From Actinomycetales bacterium (lineage in GTDB: Bacteria; Actinomycetota; Actinomycetes; S36-B12): a stretch of 64,000 nucleotides of DNA. Below are positions 45,871 to 55,637 of this stretch, in pieces. Each line of letters starts with the position of its first letter. The first letter of the stretch is position 1. The notes under the pieces are model-generated. The model saw only the letters and a list, made by a program, of their open reading frames with translations, ran no database searches and was not told where the DNA came from. Both the position numbers and the translations under genes were made by a program. The stretch lies in the NCBI GenBank assembly GCA_016125355.1, contig WGLX01000007.1, forward strand, positions 1-64,000. The letters run 5' to 3'.

Positions 45871-47447
45871 CGGTCGAGACGGCCGAGCCTGCTGCCAAGA
45901 AGCGCTCCTGGTCGTTCCCCTCGGCGGTCACCACCCTCGCCATCGTCACGGTGCTGGTCTGGCTCGCGGCCATCGTCATCCCGGCCGGCCAGTACCAGCT
46001 GGACGAGGACGGCTCCCCGGTGCCGGGCACCTTCGAGCAGATCGCCTCACCGCTCACCTTCGGCGAGCGGATCCAGCAGCTCGTGCTCGCGCCGGTCAAC
46101 GGGCTCTACGGCCTGCTCAACCCGGAGACCGGGGTGGTGGACACCGAGACGGTCGGCCGCATGTTCGGCCAGATCGGCGTGATCGCGTTCATCATGGCGA
46201 TCGGAGCCTTCATCTCCGTGTCATTCGCCACCCGCAGCCTCGAAGTGGCCGTCGGCGCCCTGGCGCACCGGCTCCGGAGCAAGGGCTGGCTCCTCATCGT
46301 CGCCGTCATGGTGCTCTTCTCGGTGCTCGGGTCGACGATGGGCTTCTCCGTCGAGACGCTCGGCTTCTACGCCCTCCTCATCCCGCTGATGACCGCGCTG
46401 GGCTACGACCGCCTGACGACGTCGGCGATGATCATCCTCGGGGCGCTCACGGGCGTCATGGCGTCGACGGTGAACCCGTTCTCGATCGGCGTGGCGTCGG
46501 GGGAGGCCGGCGTCTCCATCGGTGACGGCATCGGACTCCGGCTGGTGCTGTGGGTGCTGCTGACGGCGATGTCGGTCGCGTGGGTGCTGCGCTATGCCGC
46601 GAAGGTGCGTCGCGACCCGGCGGCATCGATGGTCGGATGGGACGAGCCGCAGGGGGAGGACGCCAGCGACACCGACCTCACGGCCGAGCACGTCGCCCAC
46701 GAGCCCGAGGGCACCCCGCACCAGCTGACCCGCACGCAGAAGTGGGTGCTGCTCATCACGGCCGGGGCGTTCGGCCTGATGATCTTCTCGGTCATCCCGT
46801 GGTCGAGCCTCCTGCAGTCCACCGGCGGCCCGGCGGACTACCTCGCCGAGCACGCCACGTCCGTCGAGCCGTTCGGCTGGGAGCTGGGGTGGTGGTTCCC
46901 GCAGCTCGCCATGCTCTTCATCCTCGCGTCGGTGCTGGTCGGCGTCGTCGCGCGGATGGGGGAGCGCGAGATCGTCCGGCTGATCGGCGCCGGCTGCGCC
47001 GACATGATCGGGCCGGCGCTCGTCGTGCTGCTGGCCGGCGGGGTGTCCGTCATCATGACGAACACCCAGACCCTCGACACGATCCTGCACTCGATGGAGA
47101 CGCTGGTGCAGGGGGCGTCGGCGGGGGTGTTCGCCGTCGTGGCGATCGTCATCAACATCCCGCTGGCGCTGCTCATCCCGTCGACGTCGGGGCACGCCGC
47201 GCTGGCCATGCCGCTGCTCGCCCCCCTGGCGGACTTCGCCGGCGTGGCCCGGTCCACCACGATCACCGCCTGGATGGCGGGTGCCGGCCTCACCCTGATG
47301 TGGGCGCCGACAAGCGTGGTCGTCGTCGGTGGCCTGGCGATCGCCAAGGTGGGGTACGACAAGTACCTGCGCTTCGTGTGGCCGCTGCTGCTGGGCATGT
47401 TCGTGGTGTCGGGCGCCATCATCGCGATCGCCGCCGTGGCCGGCTGA
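45867..47447 (+). CDS. YfcC-family transporter
   Basis: Polytopic; [50 protein letters not shown]. Confidence 0.87.
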   Translation: MTVETAEPAAKKRSWSFPSAVTTLAIVTVLVWLAAIVIPAGQYQLDEDGSPVPGTFEQIASPLTFGERIQQLVLAPVNGLYGLLNPETGVVDTETVGRMFGQIGVIAFIMAIGAFISVSFATRSLEVAVGALAHRLRSKGWLLIVAVMVLFSVLGSTMGFSVETLGFYALLIPLMTALGYDRLTTSAMIILGALTGVMASTVNPFSIGVASGEAGVSIGDGIGLRLVLWVLLTAMSVAWVLRYAAKVRRDPAASMVGWDEPQGEDASDTDLTAEHVAHEPEGTPHQLTRTQKWVLLITAGAFGLMIFSVIPWSSLLQSTGGPADYLAEHATSVEPFGWELGWWFPQLAMLFILASVLVGVVARMGEREIVRLIGAGCADMIGPALVVLLAGGVSVIMTNTQTLDTILHSMETLVQGASAGVFAVVAIVINIPLALLIPSTSGHAALAMPLLAPLADFAGVARSTTITAWMAGAGLTLMWAPTSVVVVGGLAIAKVGYDKYLRFVWPLLLGMFVVSGAIIAIAAVAG

Positions 47448-47452
47448 CCGGC

Positions 47453-49258
47453 ATGAGCCCCGCCGCGATCACCCTGGCCACCCTCGGGGTGGTCGTGGTG
47501 CTCTTCGTCTGGAACCGGCTTCCCGTGGAACTGGTCGCCGTGGGCTCCGCGCTCGTGCTGTACGCGACCGGCGTGCTCACCCTCCCGCAGGCGCTCGCCG
47601 GTTTCGGGGACGCGGCCGTCATCTTCATCGCCGCGCTGTTCGTCGTCTCCGAGTCCCTCGAGTCCAGCGGCGTCACCGCGTGGGTGGCGCAGGCGATCGT
47701 CGGGCGATCGTCCGGAGGGTGGCGTCGGCTCCTCGTCGTCGTCATGGTCCTGGCCGCCGTGCTGACGGCCCTGATCGGACTCAACGGCACGGCCGCCGCA
47801 CTGATCCCGATGGTCGTCGTCATCGCCCTGCGCAGGGCCCTGCCCCCCTCGCGCCTGCTCATGCCCCTCGCCTTCGCGGGCAGTGCGGGCGGCCTGCTCC
47901 TGCTGACGGGCAGCCCCGTCAACGTGGTCATCTCCGAGGCGGCGGCCGATGCGGGCGTGGGGGCCTTCGGCTTCTTCGAGTTCTCCATCGTGGGCATCCC
48001 GCTGGTGCTCGGGACGGTGCTCATCGTGCTTCTGATCGGCAGCCGCGTGCTGCCGGATCGCACCAGCGACCAGCTCCCCCCGGACCTGTCCGGGATGGCG
48101 GGGACGATCGTGCGGGACTGGGGACTCGATCGCGTGTGGCACCTGCGGGTCACGGAGTCCTCGCCGCTGGTCGGCCGGCCGCGCTCGGCCCCGCATGCGT
48201 CCCTTCCACCTGCGCTGCGCCTGGTCACGGTCATGGACGCGCGGGTCGGAGTGCCGTCGTCCGAGGGCGACGTGCACAGCGGCGACCGACTCACGCTGCT
48301 CGGCGCCGAGGAGGACGTCGTCGCGTTCGCCCGTGACCAGCGACTCGACATCGAGGCGCGACGGTCCGCCGACGACGTGGAGCGCGACCTGCTGACGAAG
48401 GACGCGGGCGTGGCCGAGGTCGTCGTCCCGCCGCGGTCGGCCCTGTCGGACACCACCGTCCGGCCCAGCCAGGTGATCGACGGCGGCCTCGTGGTGCTGG
48501 GCATCTCGCGCGGGGGACGGGACCTCGGCGCCGACGCCATGAGACTGCGGGACGGCGATGTGCTCCTGGTCGAGGGGTCCTGGGAGGCGCTCGATGCCGC
48601 CGCCCGCTCGCACGACCTCCTCGTCGTGAACTCCCCCGAGCTCGTCCGGCGGCAGACCGTCCCGCTGGGCCGGGGATCCACGGCGGCCCTGGCCGTGCTG
48701 GCCGCCATGGTGATCCTCCTGGCCACCGGCGTCGTCCCTGCCGTCGTGGCGGCGTTGACCGCCGCCCTCGCGATGGTCCTGCTGCGCGTGGTGACGGTGC
48801 AGCAGGCCTATCGCGGGATCTCGTGGACGACGGTACTGCTGGTGGCCGGCATGATCCCGATGGCCACGGCCGTGACGACGTCCGGCGCCGGTGACATGGT
48901 GGCCACCCTCATGGTCGACGCCGTGGGCGACGCCGGCCCCGTGGTGTTCCTGGCGGCACTCTTCGTCGTGACCGTGGCCTTCGGGCAGTTGATCAGCAAC
49001 ACGGCGACCGCGCTGATCATGATCCCGATCGCCGTCTCGGCGGCCGACAAGCTGGACATCTCCGCCCGCCCGGTGCTCATGAGCCTGTGCGTGGGAGCGG
49101 CCGTCGCGTTCCTCACCCCCGTGTCGACTCCCGCCAACCTGATGGTGATGGGTCCGGGCGGCTACCGCTTCGGCGACTACTGGAAGCTCGGCCTGCCGCT
49201 CGTGGTGCTGTTCGGGATCGTCTCGGTGGGGCTGGTGCCCCTGGTGTGGCACTTCTAG
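47453..49258 (+). CDS. SLC13 family permease with TrkA-C (RCK_C) domains
   Basis: LVAVGSALVLYATGVL, GFGDAAVIFIAALFVVSESLESSG; central soluble RCK_C-like region. Confidence 0.88.
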   Translation: MSPAAITLATLGVVVVLFVWNRLPVELVAVGSALVLYATGVLTLPQALAGFGDAAVIFIAALFVVSESLESSGVTAWVAQAIVGRSSGGWRRLLVVVMVLAAVLTALIGLNGTAAALIPMVVVIALRRALPPSRLLMPLAFAGSAGGLLLLTGSPVNVVISEAAADAGVGAFGFFEFSIVGIPLVLGTVLIVLLIGSRVLPDRTSDQLPPDLSGMAGTIVRDWGLDRVWHLRVTESSPLVGRPRSAPHASLPPALRLVTVMDARVGVPSSEGDVHSGDRLTLLGAEEDVVAFARDQRLDIEARRSADDVERDLLTKDAGVAEVVVPPRSALSDTTVRPSQVIDGGLVVLGISRGGRDLGADAMRLRDGDVLLVEGSWEALDAAARSHDLLVVNSPELVRRQTVPLGRGSTAALAVLAAMVILLATGVVPAVVAALTAALAMVLLRVVTVQQAYRGISWTTVLLVAGMIPMATAVTTSGAGDMVATLMVDAVGDAGPVVFLAALFVVTVAFGQLISNTATALIMIPIAVSAADKLDISARPVLMSLCVGAAVAFLTPVSTPANLMVMGPGGYRFGDYWKLGLPLVVLFGIVSVGLVPLVWHF

Positions 49259-50172
49259 TGGCGGGCTCGAGCGACCCGTCGACGGTCGAACGCCGCGGAC
49301 TGCTCGTATCCGCCGCGACCGCTGCGGCGATGGCTGTCGTGGGTATCGCCGCCGGCGTCCTGGCGGACTCGCAGATCATCCTGCTCGACGGCTTCTACGC
49401 CCTTGTCGGACTCCTCCTGTCGTGGCTGGGGTTGCACGCCGGTCGGCTCATCGCAGCAGGACCTACCGAGCGCTATCCGTTCGGGCGCGAGACCCTCGGC
49501 CCGCTGGTGGTCGGTATCCAGGGACTGGTGCTGCTGGGATCGCTCGGGTACGCCGGACTCGAAGCCATCCAGACGATCGTCGCGGGCGGGGCGCAGGCGG
49601 CCGCGGGGCTCGGGCTCGCATACGCGGCCGTCACGTTGTCCGCATCCGTAGTCGTGGCCGGGTGGCTGCGCCGGCGGCAGGAGGGGTCGGACCTGCTGGC
49701 CGCCGAGGTGACGCAGTGGCGCGCGAGCGCGGTCCTCTCGCTCGTCATGCTCGTAGGATTCGCGATCGCCGCTGCCCTCCAGGCGACCGGCCGTGCAGGC
49801 ATCGCGGCGTTCGTCGACCCGACCCTGGTGCTTGCCGCTGTCCTGCTCCTGGCTCCCACGCCGTTGCGGATGATCCGGACCAGCCTCCGCGAACTGCTCG
49901 AGGGATCTCCCGATGTGGAGGTGACCGCTCCGATCCAGGATGCCGTGGCCCAGCTGCGGCGGCGGCACGACCTGCCGGAGCCGTCGATGCGCGTGGGGAA
50001 GCTCGGGCGCAAGGTGTATGTCGAACTCGACTTCCTTGTTCAGGACGACGACGGGTGGACCGTCGGCGATGCCGATCGATTCCGACGTGAGCTGGCTGAC
50101 GAACTGCGTCGCCCAGGGCAGGTGCTCTGGCTGAACGTCGAGCTGCACTCGGACCCGGACTGGGACATCTAG
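49258..50172 (+). CDS. Cation diffusion facilitator family transporter
   Basis: ERRGLLVSAATAAAMAVVGIAAGVLADSQIILLDGFYALVG, YPFGRETLGPL. Confidence 0.85.
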   Translation: MAGSSDPSTVERRGLLVSAATAAAMAVVGIAAGVLADSQIILLDGFYALVGLLLSWLGLHAGRLIAAGPTERYPFGRETLGPLVVGIQGLVLLGSLGYAGLEAIQTIVAGGAQAAAGLGLAYAAVTLSASVVVAGWLRRRQEGSDLLAAEVTQWRASAVLSLVMLVGFAIAAALQATGRAGIAAFVDPTLVLAAVLLLAPTPLRMIRTSLRELLEGSPDVEVTAPIQDAVAQLRRRHDLPEPSMRVGKLGRKVYVELDFLVQDDDGWTVGDADRFRRELADELRRPGQVLWLNVELHSDPDWDI

Positions 50173-50195
50173 GTGGTTCGCGGCACCATGGCGTC

Positions 50196-50573
50196 ATGGC
50201 CCACCCGCGGATGTACGACGACACCGACCCGCTGCTCAGGCGCCTGCGGGAGCTCTGCTCGGCACTGCCCGAGGCCGTCGAGTTCGAGTCGCACGGCCGC
50301 CCGAACTTCCGGGCGGGCACCGGGCGCGTGTTCGCGGTGTACGGAGCCGGGCCGGACCACCCGCACGCCCTGAACGTGCGGATCGATCCTGACGACGAGG
50401 ACGGCCTGCGCGTCGACCCCCGGTTCTTCGTCCCGAAGTACTACCCCGACCGACTCGCCCTCGACCTCGACGCGACCGGCACCGACTGGGAGGAGGTGGC
50501 CGAGCTGCTCGAGTCGGCCTACCGCACCGTCGCCGGCCCCCGGCTGCTCCGGGCCCTCGACTCCCCGCGCTGA
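50196..50573 (+). CDS. MmcQ/YjbR family protein
   Basis: LRELCSALPEAVEFESHGRPNFRAG...DPRFFVPKYY pattern. Confidence 0.82.
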   Translation: MAHPRMYDDTDPLLRRLRELCSALPEAVEFESHGRPNFRAGTGRVFAVYGAGPDHPHALNVRIDPDDEDGLRVDPRFFVPKYYPDRLALDLDATGTDWEEVAELLESAYRTVAGPRLLRALDSPR

Positions 50574-50627
50574 GGCCGGTGGCACGGCCCGGGTGACCCA
50601 CGCCACGTCCCGGGCGCTGGACAGAGC

Positions 50628-50664
50628 AACTTAGGCACCCCTAAGTTAGGCAAACCTTACCTAA
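50628..50664 (+). promoter_or_regulatory. Two adjoining DtxR/IdeR-type iron boxes upstream of the siderophore uptake operon
   Basis: TTAGGCAAACCTTACCTAA (50646-50664) resembles consensus TTAGGTTAGSCTAACCTAA; upstream inverted repeat AACTTAGG-cacc-CCTAAGTT (50628-50647). Confidence 0.85.
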
Positions 50665-50680
50665 CTATGAAGGGGTCACG

Positions 50681-51784
50681 TTGCTCACCAGACGCATCCT
50701 CGGCGCCACCGCCCTCGCCGGACTCGCCCTCACGGCCACCGCCTGCGCCTCCGCGCCGACGGCCGACAGCACCAGCATCCCACCGGTCGCCTCGCCCGCG
50801 GCGAGCCCGTCCGCCGGTGTGGGCTCGCCGGCGGCCAGCACTCCCGCGGCCAGCACCGCCGCCGCGGCATTCCCCGTCACGGTCGAGCACGCCTTCGGCA
50901 CGACCACCGTCCCGGAGGCCCCCGAGCGGGTCGCCACGGTCGCCTGGTCCAACCACGAGGTGCCCATCGCCCTGGGCATCGTCCCCGTGGGCATGAGCAA
51001 GGCCACCTGGGGTGACGACGACGCCGACGGCGTGCTGCCGTGGGTCGAGGAGGCACTCACCGGGCTCGGGGCGCCCACCCCGGTGCTGTTCGACGAGACC
51101 GACGGCATCCCCTTCGAGGCCGTCGCCGACACGCAGCCCGACGTGATCCTCGCCGCGTACTCGGGCCTCACGCAGGAGGACTACGACACCCTGTCGAAGA
51201 TCGCTCCGGTGATCGCCTTCCCCGAGGTCGCCTGGGGCACCTCGTGGGAGGACATGGTGCGGACCAACGCCGCTGCGCTGGGCAAGACCGCGGAAGCCGA
51301 GGCCCTCGTCACTGAGCTCGAGGCTGACGTCGCCACCGCCCTCGCCGCACACCCCGACCTGCAGGACGCGAAGGTCCTCTTCTCGTACATCGATCCGACG
51401 GACTTCAGCCAGATCGGCATCTACACCAGCCACGACACCCGACCCGGGTTCCTCGCGGACCTCGGCCTGCCCGTCCCGGAGATCGTCGAGGAGGTCTCCG
51501 CGGGCACCACGGAGTTCTACACGAGCGTGAGTGCAGAGGAAGCCGATCGATTCGCCGACGTCGACCTGTTCGTCACGTACGGCGATCCCGGCAGCGACAT
51601 CGTCGCCCAGCTGCAGGCGGACCCGCTCCTGTCCAGGATCCCCGCCATCGCCAACGGGTCCGTCGCCGTCCTCGAGAACTCGACGCCGCTGGCCGCCTCC
51701 GCCAACCCGTCGCCGCTCTCGATCGGCTGGGGCGTGGACGACTACTTCGCCCTGCTCGCCAGCGCGCTGACGCCGAGCTCGTGA
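50681..51784 (+). CDS. Iron-siderophore ABC transporter substrate-binding lipoprotein
   Basis: TTG start, lipobox TATAC, FecB/FepB-like fold (FGTTTVPEAPERVATVAWSNHEVPIALGIVPVGM). Confidence 0.92.
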   Translation: MLTRRILGATALAGLALTATACASAPTADSTSIPPVASPAASPSAGVGSPAASTPAASTAAAAFPVTVEHAFGTTTVPEAPERVATVAWSNHEVPIALGIVPVGMSKATWGDDDADGVLPWVEEALTGLGAPTPVLFDETDGIPFEAVADTQPDVILAAYSGLTQEDYDTLSKIAPVIAFPEVAWGTSWEDMVRTNAAALGKTAEAEALVTELEADVATALAAHPDLQDAKVLFSYIDPTDFSQIGIYTSHDTRPGFLADLGLPVPEIVEEVSAGTTEFYTSVSAEEADRFADVDLFVTYGDPGSDIVAQLQADPLLSRIPAIANGSVAVLENSTPLAASANPSPLSIGWGVDDYFALLASALTPSS

Positions 51785-52827
51785 GCACCGCCACCCTGGC
51801 CGTGCGGCCGCCGAGCACCGCGTCGGTGCGCCGACCGGCGGCCGCGCGGCTGGCGTGGCTCGGGCTCAGCGTCGTGCTCGTCCTCGTCCTCATGGCGGCG
51901 TCGCTCGCCTTCGGCACCCGCGTCGTCTCGGTCGACGAGATCCTCGGCGGGCTCAGCGGGACGAGCGACGGCATCGCCCAGGCCGCGGTCAGCGCCCGGA
52001 TCCCGCGCACGCTGCTGGCCTTCCTCGTGGGCGCCATGCTCGCCGTGTCCGGGGCATCGATGCAGGCGGTCACGCGCAATCCCCTGGCGGACCCGGGGAT
52101 CCTCGGGGTCTCGTTCGGTGCCGCTCTCGCCGTCGTCATCGGGATCGCCGCGTTCGGCATCTCGAGCCCCTACGCCTACATCGCGTTCGCCATCGTCGGT
52201 GCCGGGATGTCGGCCGTGTTCGTGTACGTCGTCGGCTCCCTGGGGTACGGCGGGATGACGCCCCTGAAGCTCGCCCTCGCGGGGGCCGCAACGGCGGCGG
52301 CGTTCACCTCGCTCATCAGCGCGATCCTCCTGCCACGTGTCGACGTGATGACGACCTTCCGCTTCTGGCAGGTCGGCGGCGTCGGTGGGGCCACCTGGGA
52401 CCGCGTCGCGCTGGCCGCCCCCTTCGCCGTCATCGGCGTGCTGGCGTGCCTGGCGCTCGCGCGCGGGATGAACACCCTCGCGCTCGGCGACGACGTCGCG
52501 GCGGGCCTGGGCGAGAACGTGGCCCGAGCCCGGCTCCTGGGGTGGGCCGGAGCAGTGGTGCTGTGCGGTGCAGCGACGGCAGTGGCCGGACCCATCGCCT
52601 TCGTGGGGCTCGTGGTCCCGCACGTGTGCCGACTGCTCGTCGGAGGGGACTACCGATGGGTCCTTCCCGCATCGGCCATCGTCGGCGCAGGCCTGCTCAT
52701 CGGCGCGGACGTCGTGGGCCGCGTCATCGCACGACCGGACGAGATCGAGGTGGGCATCGTCACGGCGGTCATCGGTGCCCCTGTCTTCGTGTGGATCGTG
52801 CGACGCCAGAAGGTGCGGGAGCTGTGA
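51781..52827 (+). CDS. FecCD family iron-siderophore permease
   Basis: ARIPRTLLAFLVGAMLAVSGASMQAVTRNPLADPGILGVSFGA. Confidence 0.95.
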   Translation: MSTATLAVRPPSTASVRRPAAARLAWLGLSVVLVLVLMAASLAFGTRVVSVDEILGGLSGTSDGIAQAAVSARIPRTLLAFLVGAMLAVSGASMQAVTRNPLADPGILGVSFGAALAVVIGIAAFGISSPYAYIAFAIVGAGMSAVFVYVVGSLGYGGMTPLKLALAGAATAAAFTSLISAILLPRVDVMTTFRFWQVGGVGGATWDRVALAAPFAVIGVLACLALARGMNTLALGDDVAAGLGENVARARLLGWAGAVVLCGAATAVAGPIAFVGLVVPHVCRLLVGGDYRWVLPASAIVGAGLLIGADVVGRVIARPDEIEVGIVTAVIGAPVFVWIVRRQKVREL

Positions 52828-53849
52828 GCGTCGCCACCCTCGTCGCGATCCGCCAGCGCCGCCTGCGGACCCGCACCGCCGTCGTGGCCGGTCTCACGGC
52901 CGGCGTGGTGGCGGCCTTCGCGGCGAGCCTCATGGTGGGCAACACCTTCTACGGACCGGTCGACGTCCTGCGCGTCGTCAGCGGCCAGGCTGTCGACGGG
53001 GCATCCTTCGCCGTGGGTGACCTGCGCCTGCCACGCGCCACCCTGGCCGTCCTGGCCGGGGCGAGTCTGGGCATCGCGGGCGTGACGTTCCAGACCATGC
53101 TGAGGAACCCCCTGGCTGCTCCGGACATCATCGGCATCAGCGCGGGGTCGGCGACCGCCGCCGTGGTCGGCATCGTCGCCCTCGGCCTGAGCGACACCGC
53201 CGTGTCCTTCCTCGCGCTCGCCGCCGGCCTGGGCACGGCGGCGGCCATCTACCTGCTCGCGCACCGGAACGGCTTCGCCGGCACCCGCCTGATCCTCATC
53301 GGCATCGGCGTGGCGGCGCTCCTCGACAGCATCACGGCCTACGTCCTGTCCCGGGCCTCCGAATGGGACCTCCAGTCGGCGATGCAGTGGCTGACCGGCA
53401 GCCTCAACGGCGCGACCTGGGCCAGCGTCGCTCCCCTGGCAGTCGCGTGCGCACTGCTGATCCCCGCCCTCCTGCTGCTCGGGCGCGACCTGTCGGCACT
53501 GCGGCTCGGAGACGACACGGCTGCTGCGCTGGGCGTGCGCGTCCGGCCCACCCGGCTGCTGCTCATCCTCGCGGCGGTGGGCCTGCTGGCGTTCGCGACG
53601 GCGGCCAGTGGGCCCATCGCCTTCGTCGCCTTCATGGCGGGACCGATCGCCGCGCGCGTCGTCGGAAGCGGCGGCTCCCTGCTCGTACCGGCCGCCCTGA
53701 CCGGTGCCCTCCTCGTCCTGGTGGCGGACCTCGTCGGCCAGAACGCCTTCGACAACCGCTACCCGGTCGGCGTCGTCACCGGCGCGCTCGGGGCACCTTT
53801 CCTCCTCTTCCTGCTCGTCAGGGTCAACCGCTCCGGAGGGTCCCTGTGA
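52824..53849 (+). CDS. FecCD family iron-siderophore permease
   Basis: LRLPRATLAVLAGASLGIAGVTFQTMLRNPLAAPDIIGISAGS. Confidence 0.95.
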   Translation: MSVATLVAIRQRRLRTRTAVVAGLTAGVVAAFAASLMVGNTFYGPVDVLRVVSGQAVDGASFAVGDLRLPRATLAVLAGASLGIAGVTFQTMLRNPLAAPDIIGISAGSATAAVVGIVALGLSDTAVSFLALAAGLGTAAAIYLLAHRNGFAGTRLILIGIGVAALLDSITAYVLSRASEWDLQSAMQWLTGSLNGATWASVAPLAVACALLIPALLLLGRDLSALRLGDDTAAALGVRVRPTRLLLILAAVGLLAFATAASGPIAFVAFMAGPIAARVVGSGGSLLVPAALTGALLVLVADLVGQNAFDNRYPVGVVTGALGAPFLLFLLVRVNRSGGSL

Positions 53850-54646
53850 CCACCGACCACCGCCTCGAGGCCCGCGCGGTCACGGTGGGCTACCGCGACC
53901 GGATCGTCCTGGCCGCCCTGGACCTGACCATCGCGGCCGGCCGGATGACGGGAATCGTGGGAGCCAACGGCTGCGGGAAGTCGACTCTGCTGCGCGCCCT
54001 CGCCCGCCTGCTCCCCCCGACGGGCGGGCACGTCCTCCTGGACGGATCCTCGCTGCAGCAGCAGAAGTCGAAGGAGATCGCGCGCGTCCTCGGGCTGCTG
54101 CCCCAGGGCCCGACCGCACCGGAGGGTATCTCCGTCGCGGAGCTCGTCGGCCGGGGGCGCCACCCGCACCAGCGCGCTCTCGCCGGGTGGAGCGTGCGGG
54201 ACTACGAGGCCGTCGCCGCCGCCCTGGACGCGACCGGGATCGCGGACCTCGCCGACCGGTCCGTGGACGAACTCTCGGGCGGGCAGCGGCAGCGGGTGTG
54301 GATCGCGATGGCACTCGCCCAGGAGACCGACATCCTCCTTCTCGACGAGCCGACCACCTTCCTCGACGTCGCGCACCAGGTCGAGATCCTCGACCTGCTC
54401 GCCGACCTCAATCAGGACCGCGGCACCACCATCGTGATGGTCCTGCACGACCTCAACCTCGCCTCGCGGTACTGCGACGAGATCGTCGCGGTGCGCGAGG
54501 GCAGCGTCCACGCGATCGGCCCGCCGGTCGACGTGGTGACCGAGCAGCTGATGGCCGACGTCTTCGGCCTCGACAGCCTCGTCATCGCCGATCCCGTCTC
54601 CGGAACTCCACTCGTCCTGCCCTGTGGGAGGCACCATGTCCGCTGA
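53846..54646 (+). CDS. Iron-siderophore ABC transporter ATP-binding protein
   Basis: GANGCGKSTLLRALARLLPPTGG, LSGGQRQRVWIAMALAQ, LLLDEPTTFLD. Confidence 0.95.
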   Translation: MTTDHRLEARAVTVGYRDRIVLAALDLTIAAGRMTGIVGANGCGKSTLLRALARLLPPTGGHVLLDGSSLQQQKSKEIARVLGLLPQGPTAPEGISVAELVGRGRHPHQRALAGWSVRDYEAVAAALDATGIADLADRSVDELSGGQRQRVWIAMALAQETDILLLDEPTTFLDVAHQVEILDLLADLNQDRGTTIVMVLHDLNLASRYCDEIVAVREGSVHAIGPPVDVVTEQLMADVFGLDSLVIADPVSGTPLVLPCGRHHVR

Positions 54647-55580
54647 TCGTCCCTACGTCCTCGCGCGCGCCTCGGTGACCGCCGTGGAACGCCCGTCGCC
54701 GACGTTCGCGAGGATCACGCTCAGGGGCCCGGAACTCGACGAGGTCGGCACTCCAGGCCACACGTTCGACCAGCGGATCAAGCTCATCCTCCCCGGGGCC
54801 TCGGGGAGGCTGCCCGACCTCGACGGCGACGAGGATGACTGGTACGCGGCGTGGCTCGCCGTCCCCGAGGACGAGCGAGGTGCCATGCGCACCTACTCGC
54901 TGCGGCACGTGCGACGAGACGCCACGGGCACGGAACTGACCCTGGACATCGTGATCCACCTCGACGACGCCAGCGGCCCGGGCACCCGATGGGCCGCCTC
55001 GACCCGGCCCGGGGACGGCGTGCTCGTCGTGGGACCCCGTCACGGGCAGGACGCCGGCGGACGCGAGTTCGCGCCGGGGGAGGCGCGGTGGGTCATGCTC
55101 GCCGGTGACGAGACGGCCGCGCCCGCCATGGCGCGGATCCTGGAGGATGCGCCCCGGGAGATGCGCGGCGTGGCCCTGATCGAGGTGCCCCACGCCGACG
55201 ACGTGCTGCCGATCGAAGCCCCGTCGGGGGTCGAGGTCCGCTGGCTATCGCGGGGGGAGTCGGAGCCGGGCGCCGTGCTCGTGCCGGCGGTGCTCGCCGT
55301 GGTCGGAGTGTCCGATGCCGGCGCGGCGGATCCCGGTGAGCCGGTCGCCGACGTGGCCGAGCCGCTCGCCGGTGAGCTGCTCTGGGAGACGCCGACCTAC
55401 TCCGGGCTCGGGGAGCTCCTGCCGTCCGCCGATGCCGTCTCCGGCCACTACTACTGGATCGCCGGCGAGAGCCGGGTGGTGACCACCCTCCGCCGTCACC
55501 TGGTGATCGACGCCGGCATCGACCGCGGCCAGGTCGCGTTCATGGGGTACTGGCGACGCGGCACGGCCATGCGGGGCTGA
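54636..55580 (+). CDS. Siderophore-interacting protein (SIP, flavin reductase-like)
   Basis: RTYSLRHVRRDATGTELTLDIVIHLDDASGPGTRWAAS, VMLAGDETAAPAMARILE. Confidence 0.92.
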   Translation: MSADRPYVLARASVTAVERPSPTFARITLRGPELDEVGTPGHTFDQRIKLILPGASGRLPDLDGDEDDWYAAWLAVPEDERGAMRTYSLRHVRRDATGTELTLDIVIHLDDASGPGTRWAASTRPGDGVLVVGPRHGQDAGGREFAPGEARWVMLAGDETAAPAMARILEDAPREMRGVALIEVPHADDVLPIEAPSGVEVRWLSRGESEPGAVLVPAVLAVVGVSDAGAADPGEPVADVAEPLAGELLWETPTYSGLGELLPSADAVSGHYYWIAGESRVVTTLRRHLVIDAGIDRGQVAFMGYWRRGTAMRG

Positions 55581-55637
55581 CGACGTCGGACTCCCAGTAC
55601 CGTGACATCGCGTGCGGTCCAGGGGAGGGTGTGAGTC

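Noticed and set aside
46838-49252. 804-aa minus-strand ORF
   Set aside because: Shadow of the YfcC and SLC13 genes; His/Arg/Gln-rich without domain features.
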